Assembly: GCA_010093605.1 (NCBI GenBank)
Contig: MU004189.1
Coordinates: forward strand, 1,123,834 to 1,187,833
Length of the DNA: 64,000 nt
Direction: 5' to 3'
Origin: Lophium mytilinum
Taxonomy: Eukaryota > Ascomycota > Dothideomycetes > Mytilinidiales > Mytilinidiaceae
Position numbers and translations under genes: made by a program. Under the pieces are notes generated by a model. The model did no database searches. It was given only the letters and a program-made list of their open reading frames with translations, and had not been told where the DNA came from. Shown one piece after another: positions 56,431-64,000 of this stretch (position 1 is the first letter of the stretch; every line of letters begins with the position of its first letter).

Positions 56431-58545
56431 CTAACCATCCGCAGTGTAGGGACAGCTTTGGCTTGACTTCCCATATGTCTTGAGGAGCAGCCGCATCCCA
56501 TTGCTCGTACAAGACGTGGATTTATCCTCTACAAGTGCCCGAGCCTGATGCTGTGCGACGGTTTTCACGCCGGTTGGACAAGGCCTAGACGATTTGCTAG
56601 ACCTCCCGTCTTCAACCATTCTATAAGTACGGTCTTCCCATTGAATTGACCCTCGTGCAATGTGAACTGGCCCACAGTCCAGCTCCGATTGAAATGGGTC
56701 ACGCAAGAAATCGACGTAGCAGACAAATCCGCTGCTCGACATAGCGGAGATTCCACCTCTCGAGAAAAGATTGGAAGGAGAAGCCTGGAAGCCGCTCAAA
56801 AGTTCGAAGTGAGTTCCGAATAGCGACGCATCATTCAAGAGACGTGGGTCCTCAGGGAGTCCCTCGAGAATCCTCCTGCTGTACTTATGGCTCGCCTTCG
56901 TCAAAAGGATTAATCCTTCGACTGGGAACTCTCCGCATTCGGCGAGTACTGAGGTTACTGTGTTGTGAAAGAGATCTACCCCGGTGTGAGAGAGGCATAT
57001 TTCCGACTCTTCATCGTCATCGAATGCAGCATTGGTGAAGAGATCTGCAATCAGTACCAAAGTGAAAAACAGGGATACTGCTCTACAATCCCGTCTCCCA
57101 TGTTGTCCAGGTCGGCACTCCTCGTGCAAACATTTCCCTGAGTGGCCTGTAAAACCATCGTGGAAACGATGACACGACTGGTGAACACAGCGGGAAGCCT
57201 TGGCATAAACAGACCGGACTTCGGTTATCCTAGGACCTTTGAAATAGACCCCTCTTAGTCGCACTATATTCGTGAGTTCCGGGGATCGGAGTCTTCTTTC
57301 AATCATTTGCTCGGGGCTTGTAATACGTTCCGGAGATCCGAATTGCTCTTCGATTCTGCGAATCTCAGCTTCGGCTCCAGGAACTAGACAGCGCAGCTCT
57401 GGTACGACTTTGCACAATTGGTGCAATATGCTCGTAGCAGATTTCACTCTCGTGAGATATGGGAACTCCAGGTAGTCATGGAATAGGAGTGCATATGTTG
57501 CGAAGAGATGAGCAAACGGCTGCAATTTTCCGTTCTTCTCGGATTTAAAAGCCGTCAATGCGTCGAAGCCATAGCAGCCTTGCAATATGTTATCCCATCT
57601 GACACGAGAATATGGAAAAAACATGTCGCCCTGGCGCCCCGGGTGCGATGTTCCTATCCGGACAAATTCTCCTAATTTGAGCGAGGTGACTCGACTAATC
57701 AAGCTAAGACGCGATTTTCGCTCGAGTCTCGGGGTGTTCTGGAACACGATTTGAGGTGTCTCTGTGGAGGTGTTGTAATTCTGAAATATGTCGCGTCCAT
57801 CGCACGAGTAGACAACAACTCGTAGCCCAAGGAACGAGTCGCAGAACTTAGCCGCCCAGATACCGATGGGTCCGCTCAGTACCTCTACCGCGTCCAACTC
57901 CTTCCGCTGTATGCGCCCAATCAGCACGAGAAACTCCGCTAATTCCCTGACGACCGTATCGTTGTTGACTATATCAGGGTCGCTCACTCCATCCCGAGAG
58001 TGATTTGCACTAGCTGGAATAGCATAATTCGATAGCTTGGAAAGCTGGTGCACCTCCAGCCCAAAAGTTGATGTGGCAAGTAGCCCTGAGCAGACCTCGG
58101 CGTATTGCACCCACTGATCATAACTTGGGGACAGATTCGAAGGGACTCGCACTAGCTTCGCCATCTCGTACAAAACCTTAGCAGCACGTTCTGGGCCGAA
58201 CCCTTCGGCGAGGCAAGCAACTAGCGCTACGCTTGAAGCCCCTTGGCTCGTATCAACCATTGTTCGTAGAATATGTCGCACTCCAATCCCGAACCAGAGC
58301 ATCGTTCCAAAGCTGCTGAATGCCTTGCAAGACGACACGGCTTCTTTCAGTTTTTTTTCCCCGGCAACACTGATAGGTAAACAGTGGCCCATCGCCTGCG
58401 CCATGGCAACCGTCAATGGCTGGAGCCCCGCGTCTGCTAACCTTCCTAGGATAGCCATGGAGGTATTGAACGGAATTTGGGCCAAGTTTGTCCAGTCAAC
58501 GGTACCATGCTGGGAAAACGCCGGTTCGATGGGAACGAGCGACAT
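56431..58545 (-). CDS. Large fungal hypothetical protein
   Basis: A single-exon minus-strand gene of 704 residues. The N-terminal ~230 residues (TVDWTNLAQIPFNTSMAILG, AQAMGHCLPIS, MLWFGIGVRHILRTMVDTSQ, QWVQYAEVCSGLLATSTFG) resemble a widespread family of uncharacterised filamentous-fungal proteins that I know only by its pattern and cannot name. A Cys/His cluster (CVHQSCHRFHDG ... CLHEEC) at about 452-480 may bind a metal. The C-terminal part contains VCYVDFLRDPFQS and AECGEFPVEGLILL. No signal peptide; some moderately hydrophobic segments. The frame is intact. I give no function. Confidence 0.75.
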   Translation of the reverse strand: MSLVPIEPAFSQHGTVDWTNLAQIPFNTSMAILGRLADAGLQPLTVAMAQAMGHCLPISVAGEKKLKEAVSSCKAFSSFGTMLWFGIGVRHILRTMVDTSQGASSVALVACLAEGFGPERAAKVLYEMAKLVRVPSNLSPSYDQWVQYAEVCSGLLATSTFGLEVHQLSKLSNYAIPASANHSRDGVSDPDIVNNDTVVRELAEFLVLIGRIQRKELDAVEVLSGPIGIWAAKFCDSFLGLRVVVYSCDGRDIFQNYNTSTETPQIVFQNTPRLERKSRLSLISRVTSLKLGEFVRIGTSHPGRQGDMFFPYSRVRWDNILQGCYGFDALTAFKSEKNGKLQPFAHLFATYALLFHDYLEFPYLTRVKSATSILHQLCKVVPELRCLVPGAEAEIRRIEEQFGSPERITSPEQMIERRLRSPELTNIVRLRGVYFKGPRITEVRSVYAKASRCVHQSCHRFHDGFTGHSGKCLHEECRPGQHGRRDCRAVSLFFTLVLIADLFTNAAFDDDEESEICLSHTGVDLFHNTVTSVLAECGEFPVEGLILLTKASHKYSRRILEGLPEDPRLLNDASLFGTHFELLSGFQASPSNLFSRGGISAMSSSGFVCYVDFLRDPFQSELDCGPVHIARGSIQWEDRTYRMVEDGRSSKSSRPCPTGVKTVAQHQARALVEDKSTSCTSNGMRLLLKTYGKSSQSCPYTADG

Positions 58546-59863
58546 GTCGTGGATCTGACGTGGATATGATCAAGACTTCGATGTTCCGATATCTCAATTA
58601 GGGACTCCTCCGCTTAGATCTTTCGTAGGGAAATAAGATTGACGATAGAAGGCGCAAGATAATATAGTGGAATGTGCTCTGATACGCAAACAGACCGGAT
58701 ACCTAGCAAGCAAACAAACTTTCTCGAAGATCACCGGCTGATCCCTTTGCTAGATCAGAGCGCGCTGGCTTGCCTTTCACCCTGCTATATTCAACGTAAC
58801 GTAATTCTTAAAACTTGACACCTCAATGAGATACAACACTACGACACAAGTATACGCATCATTTCTATTACTGCTTAGGGTGCCTCCAAAGGCTTTGGAA
58901 CATCTAAACACTACTTACAAAAGTTAAGCTTTAACGTAGCCAAAGGCATGTTGCAATTTCGCTAAGCGACTACCTGCTATCCGTCCGGGCGACCCCTAAC
59001 AGTCGTGTTGAGGAGGCAAGATTGAAGCCTGACAGTGATATATCCGTGGGCCCAAACTTATGCTCACATGCTCTGTGATACCTACAAGTAGAGAGCGTAG
59101 AAGATTACTTCATTGCTAGAGAAGCTGTGGACCATAGTGGATGTAGACGTCAAATCTAATTGCTCCTGCTTTTTTTTTAACTTCAGCTTGCACTACGAGG
59201 CGGCTGAGTTGGGCCCGGGGGTGTGCGGAGAGTTTCCATCCGGCATCACGTGGGCACCAACCCTTGTTCAAGTCTAAATGTTTGGCACACTGCCGAGGAA
59301 AAACCTTCGGATTAGACTAATTGACATTGCTTCATACAAACTTCACAGCAATGGTAAGTGCCCCGGGGTCTCTCGTCCCCGTCTGGCTTTCCCCTTGTCA
59401 CCGGTTTCTTTCCTAGCTCTTTGATATCTGCCTCGCATCTTGTTCGGTCTAGGTCGCTGCACCTATTCTTCCCATCCTATACTAAAAATTCTGCTTCTAA
59501 AGGGCCTACGTAAGCTATGTTTGACGCTTCGCATCTTACGATCCGCTATTACTGCAACGGAATTAGCAATCTTCGCCGCGTCCGCGATCAGTATAACCAC
59601 TGTAACTCTAACGTTTTTTTAACGGAGCCGTTCATCGCTGACTTAGACATGCACATCAACTGTTCATCTCACTGCAAATTTGACACAAGATCAAGATGTT
59701 GTAATACTTCATTCTCATACAGTATAGTTCGGCGCGTGTACAATCTAGATTTTCTGGTTTATCACATTACTCTACCTCCCACACGCTGACAGCCAGACTT
59801 ACGTCACTCCCAGATGCTTCCCCAGCCGCCTGTTAGGCCCCTGGAAATCCCGCTTCGCGAGCT
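58546..59863. other. Intergenic region, no gene seen
   Basis: About 1.3 kb. Near 59350 an ATG is followed immediately by GTAAGT and, 110 bp later, by CTAG-GTC, which looks like a split start codon, but the frame beyond closes after ten codons. No gene is supported. Confidence 0.35.
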
Positions 59864-61435
59864 CTAGAGACGCTCCCTGAATATAAACGGGAATATATTC
59901 TTCCGATCATCCCGTTTGCGCGGCACCATCGTGAGCGATATGCTCCGGATCAAGTCCTTGAGCACTTCCTGGAAATTATCATAATTCGCACAGATGGTGA
60001 ATTGGCACGGGGTGTCCCTCAACCCCGATTTCTCCACCACCACCCAGTCGTCGGAACACAGCTCCTTGTCATTTCGTATCTCTTCGCTTAGCGACGAGTA
60101 GCGCAAATTTGCGCCGACGTGGTATTCGCCAGTAGGACCATACTTCCTATACTTCAAGTCGCTACCCATATCCGTGTCAAAGAAGTCTGGGCATCCGAAG
60201 AATCTTACTCGGTGGTAGCGCCATACACTGGCCCTTTCCTCCCCGGCGACCTGGAGGAGCTCAATGCAGGAGAGGCGCTGGAGTTTGAAAGGCCCGATGC
60301 AGATCGACTTCAGGACGTTCTCCCAGCTTGAGTTCGATGCAAGAATGACCTGGCACAGCTCTACGTCCCTGAGAGTGCTCGCGTGGGTTTGAAGGAGTTG
60401 TATCAAATCCGTCTCGAAAGCGAAAGTGTTCGTTAACTAGAGCACAGAAAGATTCCGGAAGTGAAGATGTGGGGAGGACAGCTGATGAATGAAAAATCGG
60501 CCTGGAATCGAGAAGTCGAGCCGTAGATTCAAAGTTTGGAGAGTCCCACAAGCAGCCTCTAATGGTTTGACGTGATTTTGGAGGCGGTAGTTACCTAGAT
60601 GGTGGAAGCTCAAACCGAGGCTCAGGGTCTTCAAGTGTGAGAGAGCATTGCGGCCGGTTTCGGGGCCGGCTAAGAAATCGAGTGCTCCGGTTTCGTATCT
60701 GCCGAAGGAATGGAATGCTAGGGTTGGGACAGCGCGACCGGAGGATGAGTAACGTTCGCAAAGGGAAAGGTGCTCAAGAGGTGCGCCGCTCCTGTATTGC
60801 TGAAGCAAGATTCTTCGGATAACAAACATCAGAGCAGGATAATCTGATCCCCACTCGTAGTGAGGAAATGCGCGGTTGGGGCTCATCTTGTTGCAAGCAT
60901 AGTGTTTTCCAAAGTCTACCTTGACGGTACGGCAGTTTCCGAGACGAGAGACAGCATCGCCGAATGGGCTTCCGTTGTGGACCATTTTTTTCGCGAATCG
61001 TTCTTCTTCGTCGTTTCGGTCCTTGGGCTCGTAATCGAATTTATTCGCCAGGAGATCCTCGGCGAGCTCCTTGTCGTAATGATACAACTTGAAGTTGATT
61101 TCTCGCATTGCTGGACCGAAAATCGGATGCTTGGAGATGTCAATGAAGCGGCGAAGTGAGTCTTTCTTGGCCCGAATGCATCCGTGCTTGCCGTTGAAGA
61201 TGAACTTCCCAACATCTCGAAGTGTCTTCTGATCGAGGTCGCGGCAGACAAGCCTTAAGCTGCATAGGTCCTTCCTTCCAAGTTCGTATTGGGATTGGGG
61301 CTTCTTCTGTTTCTTCTCTTCGCTATCTCCCTCGAACAGCTTCTCCACGACGATGCCGATTATCTCGGTAGACAGGCTCGGCAGGGTGAGGCGCTCCTTG
61401 ACGACCGGATCCATGGTAGTGTTTTGTTGAGACAT
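59864..61435 (-). pseudogene. F-box protein, family C copy 2, interrupted by one amber codon
   Basis: The minus-strand frame from the ATG at 61435 is open for 332 codons, hits TAG at 60439-60437 and continues in the same frame to a natural stop at 59864, 523 codons in all excluding the natural stop. The paralogue at 31391 reads LSVLKLTN at this place; here it reads LSVL-stop-LTN, so the amber replaces Lys, a single A-to-T change from AAG. The F-box is complete (LPSLSTEIIGIVVEKLFEG), and downstream blocks remain clean (LLQTHASTLRDVELCQVIL, DDWVVVEK). A TATA-like word lies 140 bp upstream. The decay looks very recent. A truncated 332-residue product keeping the F-box, or stop read-through, cannot be ruled out. 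Confidence 0.85.
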
Positions 61436-61832
61436 CGTGAGCTAGAGTGGGTCGGAACTGGTAAAAGGTGTTGTTGAGCTATTTTTGGGGTGTGATGGTG
61501 GTTGCAAGATGGAACTGTGGTGGCGGAAAGTGAGTGGAGTGTGGAATGGATTACGGATCTCGAGAGCTGGAAGGGTTTAAATACAGGGCACTTCGTTCCG
61601 CGCATTCAGGCCTCGATTCACTCCGATGAATCCTGTGATTCACACCAAGAGCGGGTCTGCAGGTGTATAAGTATCAAGATGGGCGCAAGATTGATTGTGA
61701 ACAACCACCAGCTCTTTTCAAGACCCACATCCCAACCACAACCTTAGAATCTTCTATCTGAACAAGAAGTCCATTTCCAATTTCCTATCACCAACAACCC
61801 TTCGAAGCTCCTACCGATCCGCGCGAACCCCA
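61436..61832. other. Divergent promoter region between two F-box genes
   Basis: About 400 bp separating divergent start codons. It includes TTTAAATA (61577-61584), reading TATTTAAA toward the minus-strand gene, and a C/A-rich leader before 61833. Confidence 0.45.
61577..61584 (-). promoter_or_regulatory. TATA-like element upstream of the family C copy 2 gene
   Basis: TATTTAAA on the minus strand, about 140 bp before the ATG at 61435. Its persistence fits recent inactivation of that gene. Confidence 0.4.
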
Positions 61833-62918
61833 ATGCCTGCTCCAGCTTCGGCCGCATCGCGGGTCCTCCATACGACAGAATTGTTCGAGCTCATCGCCTC
61901 GAATCTCGACGTCTCGGACCTGATTCGCTGCAGCAAAGTCAGCAAGCAATGGAATGGCATCGTCAAGACATCCCCGACTCTAAAGCACATCATGTGGAAG
62001 GACCAGCTCGAGCGTTTGAAGTCGGCCCATGGAGCCGAAGGTCGACAGGTGAATCCGGTCCTTGGACACTTCTTCTCCAAATGTAGATTCATGAACCATG
62101 CAATGTATCTCAAGTGGAATCTCCTTCAGATCCACTGGTTCTATGATCCCAACACAGGATCGATGCCGCTCTATACTGGTGAGATTGGAAATTCCATTCT
62201 CTCCGGTGGTTTCGAATACAAGAATGCGTCTTGCAGGGATATGTTCTTGAATATCGATACCAGGAGCGATCTTTACATCTCGGTCCAGAGGCCAGGTGAA
62301 CAGACAGTATGGGCCACTGCTACCATCTGGAATGCCAACGGGATCCGAGTTGGCGATTTCCTCGACGCAATGTGCAATCTCGGGAAGGTTGAGCAGCAGC
62401 TGAAGCGGATCGATCTGAATCAGACCATAGAGGGTTGGCTCCAGCTTGCCTGGGTGCTCGTTCACCTTTTCGCGGTACTGTGGACGCCGTCAGGACAGAT
62501 GTGGCGGGAGTGGGTGTGGCTTCAAATGCGCCCCGCTCGCTACCCAAACACTCCCTGCGAGTCAACTCTGGAGTGTCTACACGACTTGATCTCGACTTTC
62601 CCAACCTTTTTGATATTATACCTCTATCCGAAAGGGTTATTATCTAGCGTAAGCGCACACTACAAGACACTCTCGGGACAGAACTGGGCAGGGATCTACG
62701 AGCCGATTTCCACAGTCATCAACTTTTGGAGTGTGCACTTGCATCTAGAAGGTCTGTTGGATAAGGTAGTAGCTTACCGAGAGTTCCTTTGGAGCTTGGG
62801 CTCCGTTTTGAGCATTTGTCTCTTCGGCATCCATTTGGTTGAGCGTTGGAGACGGTGGAAAATAAATAGACTGTCCGTGGGCCGCGTAAAAATAGTGACC
62901 ACTCGGTTGAAGGGATAA
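61833..62918 (+). CDS. F-box protein with hydrophobic C-terminal segments
   Basis: A single-exon gene of 361 residues. The F-box is at about residues 11-55: VLHTTELFELIASNLDVSDL, then IRCSKVSKQWNGIVKTSPTL. This type is common in filamentous fungi and distinct from families A to C. The C-terminal half has three hydrophobic stretches: LAWVLVHLFAVLW (about 204-216), FPTFLILYLYP (about 254-264) and FLWSLGSVLSICLFGIHLV (about 318-337), the last followed by a basic end (RWRRWKINRL). That is unusual for an F-box protein. It could tether an SCF adaptor to a membrane, or the C-terminus may come from an unspliced or shifted frame. The preceding gene is divergent. Confidence 0.72.
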   Translation: MPAPASAASRVLHTTELFELIASNLDVSDLIRCSKVSKQWNGIVKTSPTLKHIMWKDQLERLKSAHGAEGRQVNPVLGHFFSKCRFMNHAMYLKWNLLQIHWFYDPNTGSMPLYTGEIGNSILSGGFEYKNASCRDMFLNIDTRSDLYISVQRPGEQTVWATATIWNANGIRVGDFLDAMCNLGKVEQQLKRIDLNQTIEGWLQLAWVLVHLFAVLWTPSGQMWREWVWLQMRPARYPNTPCESTLECLHDLISTFPTFLILYLYPKGLLSSVSAHYKTLSGQNWAGIYEPISTVINFWSVHLHLEGLLDKVVAYREFLWSLGSVLSICLFGIHLVERWRRWKINRLSVGRVKIVTTRLKG

Positions 62919-63835
62919 TCCTAGTCTTCCCTTAGAAGTTATAGGCGTCTCGGTTCATTCTTCGAGTACTGCGGGTCGACTCGGCACAATTTAGTTCGTA
63001 GCAATTCCCAGAATCTTGAAAGTCATGAGTACCTAAGATTTTGACACTACTTTCCAATCAAGGCATCAGCTTTTTGTAATCCTCGAGACGAGAGAATATT
63101 TGAAATGTGCTTGAAAGTGGAGAGACAAGATTTGTTTGAAATTCGACTGAAATGGATGTTCTAAGCGATTTATTCGTTTCTGGACTCTTCGTTCTTCGTA
63201 AGTTGCACAGACAAGTGTTAGATAGCAAACGGATCCTTCTATATTAGAAGGGTCATCTTAGGAGAAAGAAAGGATCGATCCTGAGATTATTATTCTCACT
63301 TTTTATACACTTATGGCGGGAACATACACCTATACTAGTGAATTTATCTATTCCAAAACTCACAAACCAGGGCCAATTTGCATATACTACTACGTCGCGA
63401 TCAACAGCCTCTACGATATGGTACAGTCTTACATCGATCTCACAGCGACCGACTTCTGGGTTTGAAACGTTTGTGGGACCATTTAGGCTACCATGAATTC
63501 TACAAGCAGTGAACGTAGCCACTCCTGCCAGTATATGTCGCCCACCGAGAGGACCCTGCATATGCTTCTGCCTGGGAGATTCCCTATAAGTCAAGTGGGA
63601 GTGAATGTTAACGTTTTTGGAGATCATTGTTAATACACTTTAGCCACAATCACTTTTTGTCCCGACAACTACTACGGGCTTAAGTCAAGCGAGTGTGAAT
63701 GTCAACGCTCAGAGGTCATTGTAGATACACTTTAGCCACATTCACTTTCTCTTCTGACAACTAACTGATACTTAAGTCTCACGCACGAGACGTAGTTTCT
63801 CTTTCGTCACCATCCGTTCCACGCTTTCAATCACC
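62919..63835. other. Intergenic region with a 92-94-bp tandem repeat
   Basis: About 900 bp. No gene is supported; a minus-strand frame at 63253-63627 overlaps the repeat and lacks motifs. A two-copy tandem repeat (63588-63773) lies just upstream of the next start codon. Confidence 0.45.
63588..63773 (+). repeat. Two-copy tandem repeat upstream of the edge gene
   Basis: Units 63588-63681 (94 bp) and 63682-63773 (92 bp) share AAGTCAAG, GTGAATGT, ATACACTTTAGCCACA and TCACTTT with scattered differences. A third partial start (AAGTC) follows at 63774. The repeat lies 60-250 bp before the ATG at 63836, in promoter position. Confidence 0.9.
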
Positions 63836-64000
63836 ATGGATATCCCAACTAAGGACCTTGAGATTGCAACTGAGGCTGGTGGGCCCTCTCACTCTCCAAA
63901 GAATGGATCGTCCACCCCTACCAGAATGCCGCCTGAGACCAGCGACCAAGGTCTATTTCCGTACAATTGCACAGCGAAATGCTTGGGCGTGGATGATATC
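63836..64000 (+). CDS. Partial gene running off the right edge
   Basis: An ATG in the context tcaccATGG opens a frame of 55 codons that reaches the window end without a stop. It begins MDIPTKDLEIATEAGGPSHS, followed by a Pro/Ser/Thr-rich stretch and LFPYNCTAKCLGVDDI. No domain can be assigned from this fragment. The tandem repeat just upstream would be part of its promoter. Confidence 0.55.
   Translation, partial: MDIPTKDLEIATEAGGPSHSPKNGSSTPTRMPPETSDQGLFPYNCTAKCLGVDDI

Noticed and set aside
59340-59500. ATG followed directly by GTAAGT and a CTAG acceptor, resembling a gene whose start codon is split by an intron
   Set aside because: The frame after the acceptor stops after about ten codons, and I could not extend it by further introns with confidence.
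63253-63627. A 124-codon minus-strand frame
   Set aside because: Its start lies in the tandem repeat and it lacks any motif; more likely chance.

Overview
The window reads as an accessory stretch of a filamentous ascomycete (Pezizomycotina) chromosome. The evidence is two HET-domain genes, about ten F-box-like genes, short GT-AG introns of 48 to 260 bp with CTAAY-type branch sites, and two transposons carrying the TpA-saturated signature of repeat-induced point mutation (RIP). The class is not secure; Leotiomycetes would fit the HET/F-box expansion, but that is a guess.

Layout. 137-2264 is a RIP-degraded Fot1/pogo-type DNA transposon with perfect GC-rich terminal inverted repeats and TA target duplications. 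2.5-10 kb holds an acidic Cys-motif protein gene and two tandem HET-domain paralogues. 11-14.5 kb holds two housekeeping-looking spliced genes: a RING-like/ankyrin-like protein and the PC4/Sub1 transcriptional coactivator. 15-33 kb is an F-box array: one gene on the minus strand, three tandem F-box/leucine-rich paralogues (family A), two paralogues sharing an intron position (family B), one divergent F-box-like gene, and one family C gene without an in-frame start codon. 35-39.3 kb (minus) holds an unrecognised acidic protein gene and a damaged CorA-like membrane protein gene. 39,932-49,721 is a RIP-destroyed Ty3/Gypsy-type retrotransposon with 205-bp LTRs, containing a 10-N assembly gap. 50-58.5 kb holds two basic disordered protein genes, a four-exon membrane/zinc-finger protein gene and a large protein gene of unknown function. 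59.8-63 kb holds a second family C F-box gene broken by one amber codon and another F-box gene with hydrophobic C-terminal segments. A further gene starts at 63,836 and runs off the edge.

How the genes may work together. HET-domain proteins are known to act in heterokaryon incompatibility and other non-self reactions. F-box proteins supply substrate choice to SCF ubiquitin ligases. I see no operon-like logic. The pattern is a birth-and-death compartment: tandem duplication, then decay by a nonsense codon, a frameshift, a lost splice donor, an in-frame domain deletion and a missing start, bounded by RIP-silenced transposons. I see no CRISPR, rRNA or tRNA.

Limits: all homology is by eye. Introns were placed from splice motifs, reading frame and paralogue comparison, without transcripts.
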